Shown here: piece after piece, positions 12,290 to 26,093 of the stretch | How positions within the stretch are numbered: position 1 is the stretch's first letter | Layout: each line of letters opens with the position of its first letter | Assembly: GCF_001625215.2 (NCBI RefSeq) | Contig: NC_030384.2 | Span: forward strand, 43,682,390-43,746,389 | DNA: 64,000 bases | Source of the DNA: Daucus carota subsp. sativus | Taxonomy: Eukaryota > Streptophyta > Magnoliopsida > Apiales > Apiaceae | Direction: 5' to 3' | Notes under the pieces: generated by a model | What the model saw: the letters and a program-made list of their open reading frames with translations, nothing else | What the model was told of the DNA's origin: nothing | Databases searched by the model: none | Position numbers and translations under genes: made by a program

Positions 12290-12296
12290 TTATATA
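12290..12296 (-). promoter_or_regulatory. probable TATA box of the ERF gene
   Basis: Read on the minus strand the site is TATATAA inside GTATATAAATCC, about 125 bases before the ERF start codon. This predicts a short 5' UTR of about 90 bases. Confidence 0.5.
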
Positions 12297-12299
12297 CTA

Positions 12300-13738
12300 T
12301 AGATTTCAAGCCTTTCTAATTAGAAAGTAGGCTTATGTCATTGCTTAATATTTAACTGCTATTTGTTATCTTGTAGGTGGATATTCTCTTTTCAATGCAC
12401 ACGAAGTATCTTTTAGCAACATATTTTATGCATCACATTCCTAATAATACAAAATGGTCAAGACCAAGTTTCTACATGTCAAGGTATCTACACATAGAGG
12501 TGAGGTTTAGAAAAATTGTGGACCTGAATTCGACAAAATTGAATTAGTTTAAAAGTAGTTGCTTACAAGGAGTTGGAGAGATCATAGTCCTTGTCTGCTT
12601 TTACCTCGCCTATCACTGTCACGACGACTCCTCATTCATCGGTTTTGCTTGACAGGAATATGGTGAAGGCACCAGGGATCGCCACTTGGAGGAGTGCCAG
12701 TAATCGTCGAGATGACTAGAAAGACAAGAGGCAGAAAACAAAGTTAAATAAGATAATGGGTTGATTGGTATTAGGTTATTTTATCGTGCAGACTGAGTTG
12801 GTTCAGACCTCAACTTTGCATTATCCAAGTGAAAACCACTTCCACTTTTTGTCTAAAGACAAAATTTCGTCTAGTCACCCAGTTCTTCCAAGCTAACATA
12901 GCTTTAAACACTGTCAGGCAGTATAATATGCGGTTCATATTTTCACAAATCCAGATCTTTCATTTCTGTTGACATTGCCTAGTAGCAAATATTCAACCAA
13001 TTTTCCAATACAACGGAACAAATGTCTGACTGATAAGGATTTTCCGTTCACAGAGCAAGTCAGTGGTGTTGGGTGGATGGGATAACTGTTTGGGTAAAGA
13101 AGCCCACCAGCTTATTTTGGGCTTATCAAAACCGAGAAGTCTAACCCTAACATAATAAATTTACAAAACCATTACTTGCGAATCAAAAACAACTTATTGT
13201 TCAACCGTGAGTACTAGTAGTACAGAAAATTAATAAAACCTTCTAACAGAAAATCATCATGACCAACCCATTTGTAACTACCCCAATCATGTATACTGAC
13301 AAATAAACTTTTAGAAGTATGTACTTGAGGTTCATCAATGATTTCACAATTGTAAGAAATTAAGAATGGCCTTTTGTGGAAGCTTAAACCTTCAAAAACC
13401 TAACCATAGTATTTCAGAATGTGTGAGGGCATCTCAAAGACAAGTCAACAAATTGCCATCCTAGGGAGGGCACTCTAAAAGAGCATTGAATTCCACCAAA
13501 GGTCACCCCCTAATCACTAGAGAGACAATAGTAGCACATTTGGATATTCAAAATTTAGAACACCCACAAAATAACCATATTTTAAAAAATTCAATAAACA
13601 TCAAATTAAACAGACAACTGTTGGATCTTTAGCAAATATCAAAACCAGATAAGATTATCTCTCAAATCCCCACATCACTGAATAGTTTCATACTACAAAC
13701 AAAAATGCAGAAATGCAGCTATGACAGTAAATTCTTGC
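12300..13738. other. intergenic interval
   Basis: ERF upstream region on the left and RPS5 3' UTR on the right. No ORF of note, no terminal-repeat pair and no RNA gene were recognised. Confidence 0.4.
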
Positions 13739-15551
<1,813 letters not shown>

Positions 15552-15767
15552 GGTTAATCTCTCTAATTAACCTAACATCCAAGTCATTACAATAGATTAA
15601 TTGACAGTTATACAATACATGAATGTACAGAACCTGTGCTTATGTATGTATATTACAGAACAAGTTACATGGAAAAGCTAACCTTCGTCTTAGGTATGGA
15701 GGAGGGGCTGAATGGCAGCGGCAGCTCTTTACAGCTTCGAATGTAAAATGATAGAGAGACCCTGGGG

Positions 15768-15850
15768 CAAAACCCTAGCCCAGCTATATAATTAACGGGT
15801 TAGGGTAGTAATGGGCCTGTTTTATGTATTCCTCTCTATTATTGGGCCTG
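15768..15850 (-). promoter_or_regulatory. RPS5 promoter with site II and telo-box-like motifs
   Basis: TGGGCC site II motifs occur at 15812-15817 and 15843-15848. A telo-box-like CCCTAACCC (minus strand) lies at 15797-15805 and a second AACCCTAG word at about 15771-15778. These are hallmarks of plant ribosomal-protein promoters and lie about 220-300 bases before the RPS5 start codon. Confidence 0.65.
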
Positions 15851-16192
15851 ACTATAGATCCCTAGCCCAAAAACCACGTCTCTGTTTGTTTGTTTTATTC
15901 ATTCATGGCCGTGACCCGAGATCAAATTTTCGAAAAGTTTGAATTCTCTTTTATATCGATTATTTTTGAAAAGAAGTAAATAAATATTTTTAATTAAAAA
16001 TATAATTTTAATTAAATAATAAATATAAATTATTTTCTAATGTTTATATCAGAAGTTTATATAATTATGAAAATTTTAATAAAAAATATGTTCTTACTTT
16101 CATTGGATTATTAGCCAAACCACATTAAAGTTTTAGTCTCAATCAACCTCGACGATAGACTTTTATAAGACTATTTATAATAAAAATTAAAA

Positions 16193-16874
16193 GGGTTAGA
16201 TAGCTAATTCACCACTAACCTGACTGGAAACTTGCAACTGAGTAATGATTTTGAAAAAACTTTCAAACGCATCACCAAGTAATTAAAAACTTTCAAAATC
16301 ATCATTCTCCGTCAGTTCCGTTAAGTAGTTAACGGAAAGTTCAAAAAAGAAATTTTAAAAAAAACCAAAAAAATTAAAAAAATTGGAAAAAATCATGAAA
16401 AATTTTGAAAAAATTCAACAAAACCTGATTTTTTTTAAAAAAATGTGAATAAAATAAAAGAAAATCAAAAAATTAAAAAATGGAAAACAAAAAGTTTCAA
16501 ACCTTTTTTTTATTCTTTTCAATTTTTCTAAAACCCGAAAAAAAAACTTGCCACCTAATTTTTTTCAAATTCTTTTAAGATTTATGAATTTTTTCAGAAA
16601 TTTTTTGAACTTTAGAAATTTTTTTCCCCAGAATTTTTTGAATTTATTATGAATTTTTTGTTTTTTCTCCAAATTTTTCTGAATTTTTAAAGTGTTTTTC
16701 AGATTTTTTTAAAAAAATGTTTTTGAACTTTCCGTTAATTACTTAACGGAACTGACGGAGAATGATATTTTTAAAAGTTTTTAATTACTTGGTGATGCGT
16801 TTGAAAATATTTTCAACAACATGACTCAGTTGCAAGTTTCGAGTCAGGTTAGTAATGAATTAACTATTTAACCC
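16193..16874. mobile_element. non-autonomous Mutator-like foldback element
   Basis: The element starts GGGTTAGATAGCTAATTC and ends with the inverted counterpart GAATTAACTATTTAACCC. The terminal repeats extend at least 150 bp each, including a shared ACTTGCAACTGAGT and a CCGTCAGTTCCGTTAAGTA block. Both sides carry the same 10-bp flank AAAATTAAAA (16183-16192 and 16875-16884). Long terminal repeats with a 9-11 bp duplication are typical of Mutator-like elements. The centre is simple A-run then T-run sequence that extends the fold; there is no coding capacity. Because the flank is low-complexity, the exact duplication length is less certain than the element itself. Confidence 0.75.
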
Positions 16875-17221
16875 AAAATTAAAAATATTATCTATGTTTG
16901 AAATTATTTTTATTACACTTGTGACCCGTTTATCACGTCAGTGTGTGATTGACAATTCAAGTAAATTTAGTAGAGATAACAAGTTGATTGCTTCGCTTGA
17001 TTAAGAAAAATGACAATCCCAAAATACCAACCAATCGAGATTCGAGAACAATAATGTATCAAGAAATTAACTTTTATTGCAAAAAAACAAATAAAAAGGG
17101 GCTACAAACATAAAAGGAGAAAAGTATAGGGGCATTTCTGCAAATACTTACGAAAAACAAAACAGATTGTGCAAGAGCACACAGAGCCACTGAACTCGAG
17201 TCCCCGTGTTTCTTGGTCGAA

Positions 17222-20200
17222 ATGGAGCTCTCCGTCTCAACTCACTTGTCTCCTCGAGTTTCATCTTCATCTCACACACATTTGTTCTATAATTATCACC
17301 CAACTTGCAAACCCAACAACTTGCTTCTCAAATTCTCCAGGAATTCATCTCCAATTGTGCTTTTTGATCACAAGAGCGGCTCAAGAACCGTGTTAAAACA
17401 ACAAAAGAAGAGTCTTTTCATCAGGGTATGCTCTTAATTTCACTGTTAGTTTCCCTGAATTTTTATTCTATTTGGGGTTGTTTTGATTCTTGAAAACAAT
17501 GTTGAATTGCTGGAGCAAATAACTGTACATTTTCAGCCACTGTGATTGTTGTAGTTATTAATTTACATGATTTTATTATCACTTAGGCTCCCGCTAGTAG
17601 AGAGATTGTTTCCGTAAACTATCTGACTTTATAAATTTTAATCGAAAGGTCACTGAAGATTTGAAATTGGCTTTTCTGAGCTGACCACTGCTTTAAAATT
17701 TACTCAGAGATTTGCCTTTAATATGTGCTTGTGATAATACATTGTATGGAGTAGTATATAATGTAATCTATGTAAAACCTATACTACTCGATTTTCCAAG
17801 TTATCAGTTTTTACGTCTGCATATGATCTATTGAAATTCTCACTATGCAAATCCAAGTGATATCATTGCTTTCATATAACAACCAAATACTGGAATGATA
17901 ACCTTTGCTAAATGGTAGTGCAGTACTATTAAATAGTTTGAGACTTGCTGACTAACCTGGCCCATATCTTTTATAACTTCAAATCTTGAACTGCAAGTAC
18001 TTAGTTTATATGTATTACATTAAAGTGAATATATCCAGGCCTGCGCTCAAGTTGGTGCTGCTGGCTCTGATCCTGCAGTGAACAAAATTTCAGAGTTTGC
18101 GGATGCATTTTGGAGATTTCTGAGGCCCCACACAATACGCGGAACAGCATTAGGATCAATGTAAAATTAATCATGTTTATACACTCCTTTTTGTTAACAT
18201 GCATAGTTTGTTCAAGAGCATGTGTCAGTTACGTTGACATTGGTTTATAATTTGTACTATTGACAGTTCTTTGGTTACAAGAGCTTTGATAGAGAACCCG
18301 AATCTGATAAGGTGGTCATTGTTATTGAAGGCGGTTTCTGGGCTTCTTGCTCTGATATGTGGCAATGGCTATATTGTGGGAATTAATCAGATATATGATA
18401 TTGGGATTGACAAGTAAGCAGCACATACTGCCTTGGCTATAATTTATCCCCCAAGTATAGCAGCACAAGTGTGTTATCAGCTGTCTTAATGTAGGCAGAA
18501 TAGAAACATCATAATCAGCAATTGGGCTTATCAAATTAAATATGGTTCAAATAGCATTTTTGGTTCAAATTATATGTCTCCATCTGTTACATTTTGGAGC
18601 AATTTTTATTGCCAGAATATATTTTGGTATATGGAAAAGATTTAACCAGGACATTTTGTGAATAGAATCACTTATCCAGTAGTAAATCTCAATAAATCAA
18701 GATATAGCTTAAAAAATCCAGTCCGACTTTTCATATATGCGTGATACTTGACCATTTTTACTCTAAAAAGTGTAATAATTTTTTGGGAGCTTGAAATGTA
18801 TGTTATGTAAATCGTGCACTCCGCCCAAGAATATGCTTCTAATCTGTTAAATTTACAAATTTTGGGTTACAAATAATCCTTTTGTTGTTTTTAATCATTT
18901 CCTTGTTTTGGTTGCAGAATAAACAAACCTTTTTTGCCTATAGCCGCCGGAGATCTTTCTGTTCGACATGCATGGATTTTAGTGCTATTTTTTGCAGTAG
19001 CTGGCCTCGTGACTGTTGGATTGAACTTCGGTCCATTTATTACAACTCTATACAGTATTGGTCTATTTTTGGGAACAATCTACTCGGTCCCCCCTCTCCG
19101 AATGAAGAGATTTCCTATCGTAGCATTTCTTATAATTGCCACAGTATGTTTCTATCCCCTTCACATCTATGCTTGGTATAGTATGTGATACTAAAATTGC
19201 AATCAGTGCATATGTGATATTGATAATAAAAACAATAGAGACGAAATAAACAGTTTACGAAGAATAAACGACATTCTAACAGTCACAGAAGACAAAGATA
19301 CATGGGACAGAAATTTTCCCTGCACAATCCGCATTCCTTTCCCTCCCCTCCCCCCAAGTTGGGTTCGAGCTTACAGTTACATAAGAGTATTTAGTATTTA
19401 TTTATGATAGCAGAAAGATCCGAAGTCAGGGCCTTGACACCTAAGCTTGGACCTGAACATTTAGCTCAATACCCCGTTAATGTGCTATTTGTGTCAGGAC
19501 CCTGAACCTATCTAAGCATAGATTCCACAAACCTAAGATATGATAGAAATATGGACAGCTGGGACAACATTTTATGAGATTATCATGATATTTTGCAGGT
19601 GCGAGGTTTTCTTCTTAATTTTGGTGTTTATTATGCTACAAGATCTGCACTTGGACTCCCATTTGTGTGGAGGTAAGTTATCATGAAATATTGGTTTTGA
19701 CGTGCTCTGGCCTTTGAACGAATAAGAAAGTTCTTGGCATAAAATTTGCATGCCATGTTTAGGAATCAAATATGAGACGGCCTTTTAATGCAAAGTACTT
19801 GGAAAAATACATATATTATTAATCAAAACAATTATCAATAATACAATTAATACTCAAGCACCTGCTAACCAACTGATACCACATAACTTCATTCTTGGTA
19901 CCTGATGTATATAAACCACCATTCTTGGTACCTAACTAAGAACCCATCAAAGGTCAGTCCAAAAATTCTAGCAATTTGGTATACATTAGTTGTTGACTTG
20001 TTATCATAAAGGCCCCCAAAACTCTTTTTCTAACTGATGTGGGATGTTACACATACCATCTAATAATAATTGTTTAAATATACTGTTATGATACAACCTA
20101 TATCTATAGACTATAGTGAATCACCCAAACGTCCAAGCCCATGCTATTATATTGGGTCAAAACCCAACATGTCAAAATATAAGGCCTCCCCCCGGTCCAA

Positions 20201-22486
20201 TGTTCCAATAGTCTAATATGATGCATAATTGGAATTATTTGTGTGGATGGTTTAGATATTCAATAAAATAGTCTTTAAGTTGCTTCTTATCATTTAGCTA
20301 AAAACCAAAGTTGCTTCTCGTGAATAAGAAAAGAAGAAAAAGAGTTGCATTTCGTGTATGTTATCCTTCAAACTGAGAATAAACACGTTCAGGATTGAGC
20401 TATGCTTACCCATATAATTATCTCCCCATCCTTTTAATTATTTTTGTTAGTTCTCATTCCGTATTATTCACCTGCAGTTCGGCAGTGGCTTTCATCACAA
20501 CTTTTGTCACGTTGTTTGCATTAGTTATTGCCATAACAAAAGATCTTTCTGATGTAGAGGGGGACCGGAAGTAAGTTTCAAGTCCAAAATTTTGCTAAAT
20601 TTCTTTCCATTTTACTAGAAATATGTAGCCTCTGCTTGGGAATATGTAGCCCATAATATATGTCCTGATGGAAAAAAAAAATTGCAATAAGCACCAGCAG
20701 TTTTATTCCATGACCTATGTTCAGAATATCCAGCCCAGATGTCTCTGTTAGTGCTTACAATTTTTTCTGATAAAATGGTATTTCAGGTTTCAAATATCTA
20801 CTTTGGCTACAAAGCTTGGTGTCAGAAACATTGCGTTCCTCGGTACCGGGCTTCTGCTTATAAATTACATTGGTTCTGTACTAGCAGCGATCTATATGCC
20901 TCAGGTATATACACTTGAATAACAGCTTAATTGTTAGCAATTCTCCTGAGAATCTGCTTGTAAATCAGTTCCTATCATCAAACACAACAGAATATGTGTA
21001 TTATCTTTCTGCATTTGTATGCCTATATATACTGACAAAGAGATGAAACCTTTAATTAAAACTTGTTTCAGGCATTCAGGGGAAGCTTAATGATTCCAGT
21101 ACATACCATACTAGGATCTACTTTAATTTTCCAGGTTCTTAAGCATTTCCCCCAAATCCTTTGTGCACTTTAGTTTTTTCCTTGGCAGTGTATATCATCA
21201 TGTATGTTTACAATGATGTCAAATTCCAAGAATCCCACTTCCTTTTAAGTCTTTTTCTTGTCAATATTATGTTCACTTGGCTTCATACTTCATATACTAT
21301 GTGCTTGCTGAATCTAAGCTATTTTTTTAGGGATTTTAGTGGGAAGTTTAGATTGCTATTAGAGCAATTTCTGAAAACAAATGCAAGTGATGAATGATAG
21401 TATAATATTGTTAAACATCTTAATGATACTATGTTGATTGTTGACCATAATATTTAGGTGTTATAGCAGTTAGGGCGGTAGTTATGATACCTGTTTGCCA
21501 AAATGGTAATTGCTGTTGCAGATTTTTTCTCTTTGCTCTTTCAAGAAGGAACTTCTGTATGAGATAATTATTATTGTCACTGTATGCGCATTCCAAATTC
21601 AGTGTAAACATTTATTGGCTGTGGGCTAAGGTTACGTTCGCTGGAGTGGATGAAATGAGGAAAGAATGGGTTGAGAAATTATGCATACAATTTAAGGAGG
21701 AAAAGGATGTCAAAAATAATAAAGAACAAATATGTGGTAGTGACTTTTGTAGTGAAAATGAGGAAGAAGGAAAATGGAGCATTCCTTACAAAATTGGTGG
21801 ATTAGAGTTTTAATTTGGATTAATAAGAGAGAAATGGAGGAAGAGATAAATTTATAATCATTTTTCCTTGTAAAAGAGCTAGAGTCGATCAAGAAAGCTG
21901 CATAAGTGAATATATAACCTACGGAAATTCTCATTCCAGTCTCTCATAATTGGCTGATTTCATTTCATCCAAGTGACAGAACCTAATTGATTCTCTCTTT
22001 AGTCTTTCCCTGCAATTTTCCTTAAAATGTAATATGACTTACTATAGGATGGTGTATAGGGGCTTGAGATTGTCATTATGCACTCTTTATATTTGAATTC
22101 ATACTTTGATGTTTCAACTGGATAATATTGTCTCTCTTTAATCTACTAACTTCTGATTTTAAGTTAAATGCATCTGATGTCGAGCACAACATCCAATTTC
22201 TGATCCTTTGTTGATCATATTGTTCTATCTCTTTGTAACGAGTTGGTATTATGTCATACAGGCATGGTTACTGGAACAAGCAAAATATAGTCAGGTAATA
22301 ATCCCTGGATCTGGAGGATATACGAATGAGCTCGTAGTTAACTTTTAGAAAATATCAAGTCCAAATTTGGTTTGTAAGATGACCACTTTATTTGTTTCTT
22401 CTATTTTTCAGGAGGCAATCGCGGGCTTCTATCGGTTTATATGGAATCTATTCTACATTGAGTACATCATATTTCCTCTAATCTAA
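17222..22486 (+). CDS. HST: homogentisate solanesyltransferase (plastoquinone biosynthesis)
   Basis: Ten exons join in frame: 17222-17425, 18039-18160, 18267-18413, 18918-19143, 19599-19672, 20478-20570, 20787-20904, 21072-21134, 22262-22294 and 22412-22486; 384 residues. A Ser-rich chloroplast transit peptide occupies about 1-66. The UbiA prenyltransferase core has both Asp-rich motifs, NQIYDIGID at 149-157 and KDLSDVEGD at 279-287, which bind Mg-prenyl diphosphate, plus about eight membrane helices. [24 protein letters not shown] and [15 protein letters not shown] match HST (PDS2) rather than the tocopherol enzyme VTE2. It condenses homogentisate with solanesyl diphosphate in the plastid envelope, the committed step to plastoquinone-9. 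An in-frame Met three codons upstream (17213) is an alternative start. The long intron 8 may hold a degenerate MITE. Confidence 0.95.
21628..21990. repeat. possible degenerate MITE in an HST intron
   Basis: GGATGAAATGA near 21647-21657 has an inverted partner near 21960-21972, and both are flanked by GGTT-containing words that partly match. The interior word ATGGAGCATTCC is also found inside the Tourist MITE at 42426-42734, suggesting kinship. No target duplication could be defined. Confidence 0.25.
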
Positions 22487-23165
22487 TGAGTAATAATCAA
22501 TTATGTACAAGAAGTTTCTCCAGTATTATTTGGGAGTCAGACGTTACTTGGAAAAATGGCTTCCTGGAGTCTAAATGACTAAGCTGAAAGCGACACACTG
22601 GTAAATCTGCTCAAGATTCAAGAGATACTACAACTCATTTTACTATTTTGACGAAAGCAGTAGGGGAAGCACTATAAAGAGAAGATTTGTACTATTTAGT
22701 TATGGTAATTTAAAATATCAGCCCTTCTTTATTTATCTTTTTTCCATGATGAATGTGTTATCAGCTAAATCCTAAAAGTATGTAATTAAGAGGTGCTCAA
22801 GGTTCTAGTTGAAATTATAATTTTACTTCCTATCCTTATGTAGGAAACTGTAAGTAGATAGATCTGTTGGTTGTCATAATATGAACTGAAGGGTCTTCAG
22901 AATTAGTTCTAGTCTTGACCTTTCCTTCCCTGATATCTGGGTAAACATATAGAAATATATTTTCTCCGTTTGCTCAAAAGAGGCATCGAATATTCGAATG
23001 CATTCATATTCCATGACATTTGAAATGAATAATAAAGAATTCCTGCCATCTTTTTCAACTTGAAAACCAGGTATAACTAATTAAGCATCCAATACAACTG
23101 AAATAATTATACACTTGATATTTGATGAAAAAGTTGCTCCAAAGGTAAAGTGGTCTTTGAGAAAC
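22487..23165. other. 3' UTRs between convergent HST and IQM genes
   Basis: AT-rich sequence without ORFs. The HST and IQM genes run toward each other and must both terminate here. Confidence 0.5.
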
Positions 23166-26093
23166 TTACTCTCGAGCAAGAGGACTTTTGCCCGGAGTTG
23201 TTTCCCCTCGGGTATTAGTCGGAGTTGGAAGCCTTGCACCATGAGGTGACTTTCGTGGAGAGTAATGACTGCCTCTTGCCCTTGGGGACAAACTCACATC
23301 CTCCAGAACTCTGGATTGAAGTTCTGAAGGATAGTCCCTCATGCATCCAATCCTCGGACCAGCTCCTGTTGTCCATTTGCAAGATACCTGTTGTGCAAAC
23401 TGGTAAGACATCATTCCTTTATGCGAAGCTAATCTTGCCATGATCTTTTCTCTAGGAACGGGTTCTTCATATTCTTCTTCGTCTTCATCAAACAGATTAC
23501 GCTTAGAAACTATAAGCTCATCATCAGTTTCCTCTGATGCTTCATTGCCATCCTCATCGGATGAACAATATATGGGGCGAGAACTATATCTAGCTCTTTG
23601 CTGTTCTCCTTCCTTCTTAAACACCTCAATTAATCTCTCCTTTTTAGGTATTTCAAGAGTCGTCAGTGTTAATGAGATCCCACGTGTCCGCCTTGCCAAA
23701 GTAGAGCTTATGTTATCATCTTGTTCCCTCATATGAGGAAGATCTGATTCTGACTTGCTGCTATGCAAACCAGGTTCCTTCCTGAAACGAGGTTCTTCTT
23801 CATCATCACTGCAGTTTTTCTGCAGAATCACAAGTAAAAAAATGAAGTTGATCAACCAGTGACCTCAAATAGTTTTGATCCTCCACAAGCACTAGAATAT
23901 GAAAATATATACTTTTGGTTAAAAAGACACACTCCTATTTGCATATTAGACCCACTTCATCAGAGCTCAGAATAACGTGCTTCTTGTTGTTAATCATCTG
24001 TTATCTAGCACAGGATATTTTATGCTCACACTTACATGCATATCTTCTTACACTTGATCAATCAAGCGTGGCCAAATTTCTTTTTACCTGGACCGTGTCG
24101 AGATCTACATTGTGTTCCAAGAGAAATAACATAAGTGCCTGAAAATTTTCTTCTGTTGGGAGGTAGTGTCCACTGTGAGGCCAAACCGCCTGTTGAGTAG
24201 CAAACTATGAATTAGTAATCAACCAATGCACTGTCATATCAAATTAATGATTCAGTGACATAATAAACAGAGCACACTTTAGATCAGTATTACCTTCAAA
24301 ATACCATTTACCACCACCAATCTCCCAGCAGACAATGTTGCACCACCAGCCAAGAAGCTTGAATGTTGAAATTTGCCTTTCTTCTTCTTCCCAACATACA
24401 AGATCTTATAAGCGCTGAGAACAAATATCCACTTGACATCTGCAGGTCCTTCACTGGTATCAATAACCTTCCCGCTGTGTCTGTAGATTAAACTTCCACT
24501 AACCACTTCGACTTCGTATTCCTTCCTTTCTGTCTGTAAATGAAGTTGGCTTTGTTAGGTTTCTCACATTATTGACTTCATAAATATGGGAAGAGCTATT
24601 GCTTCTACAACGGCATGGGACGTAGGTTGATATTTTATTGTAAATTTTGACCTTGCGGGAGACTTACACATTTGGTAAGGCCTTTATATTGAAACCTTAC
24701 AAGAATGATAGTCTTGTTAATGGGAGCAAGGAGCTATAAAGAAATTTGATGCTCACCGGACCAAGATACTTTATGCATTGTTGCAGAAGCTTTGACCTAG
24801 AGCATCTTTCATGGTTAAGCTCTCTCCCTTCTCCTACATCAAGCCTGAAAATTAAGTTTTGACAATTAAGAACACTTAAACTGATTAATCTTGGGGAGCA
24901 GGGAAAGGTTTTTCATTGTTACCAAGTCAAAAAAATGTTACCAATAGAAAAAGGGCTGTTTGCTGGCACATTGCAGCCAATGAGAATAGTAGAAGTGAAG
25001 ATTATGACCATAACGATGTCGGGGATCGATCTATATTACATAATAAAAAAGTATATCAGCGAGTATTTACACCTGTAATTTATAACTGAATATAGAGAAT
25101 TGCGCAGCAGTACCCTAGATTCTAGAGATGAGACTTACTGCTTCTAGCCAATGCTGTAAGGCAAGTTTGCGTGCCTTCTCATCCTTTGACAAGCCTTTTC
25201 CCACCTGCCAATCAAGAGAACGGAAAAATGTAAAATAAAGAAGAATAATAAGCCACGAGATTGTACGCCTTAAAGATTCAGAAGCTACCTTAGCTACTCT
25301 GGTACTTGCTCGAGACCAACGTGAAATAGCAGTTTCTGGTTTCTCAACCTCAAAAAATGACACAGAAGTGCGCTCGAGTTGAGCAAAATCTAGTAACTTC
25401 CACCTAAAAATCACATATGCAAGTTCATGCTCAAAAACACACATATGAAGAATGAGAAGGATGCCTGTTGTCACTATGAAGACAACTTATTAAAATTATT
25501 ACTTCATAAACACTTAGTATACAATAGTATATAGCATTTGTCAGAACTACCTAAAGTGCGAATTGTGATAATTATATGGTCATATGACTTGTGTAAAAAT
25601 AGCTTATTTATACTAGTGGATTGTAAATCCCCAAAAAACAATACAAAGAAGTGAAGTAGACTAACCATCTCTGCTCGGCCAGAACTGCGCAATCAGCAAG
25701 TTGTCTTCTAATTCGGAAACTTTTATATGTTTTCTGCAACCTCAGTGCTGCCAGATGTTCTGGGGCCTTCGACCTTGGTGGTTTAAGGTGATTATTTGTT
25801 GGCATGTCTATACTTGGCGAATAATCACCACTTTGTTCACTGTTACTGCCAACTTCCACAAGAGTTACATTGTCTTCTGCATGTGAGGGAGAAGAGTTGA
25901 TGGCTACCGGTGACCCCTGATCCATATCTATATAGGCAACAGATCTTTCAAGTGCCAATTTTGGGGGTTCAACTGATTTCACAATGCCAGACTCAGAATC
26001 TAGACTTTTAAAACTAATAGATTGCAGTGCAGTCTCTATGTCATCACCCTCGAAGCTTAGTGATCTAGCTATAAAAGTTTCCGTGATGGTCAT
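23166..26093 (-). CDS. IQ motif-containing calmodulin-binding protein, IQM family
   Basis: Eight exons join in frame: 25666-26093, 25289-25403, 25139-25204, 24942-25030, 24757-24844, 24294-24533, 24088-24189 and 23166-23819; 593 residues. An IQ motif ([15 protein letters not shown]) sits near 115-137 and binds calmodulin independently of calcium in this family. The conserved IQM core follows: [79 protein letters not shown] and [15 protein letters not shown]. The C-terminal third is acidic, then Ser/Pro/Arg-rich. The stop codon overlaps a good splice donor (GTAAGT at 23164-23169), so a further small exon is possible. A 5' UTR intron is likely, with a donor near 26762. The IQM subtype is not resolved. 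Confidence 0.92.

Noticed and set aside
20020-20180. LTR fragment in an HST intron
   Set aside because: GATGTGGGATGTTACA resembles a word common in plant repeats, but no TG...CA boundaries, paired repeats or target duplication were seen.
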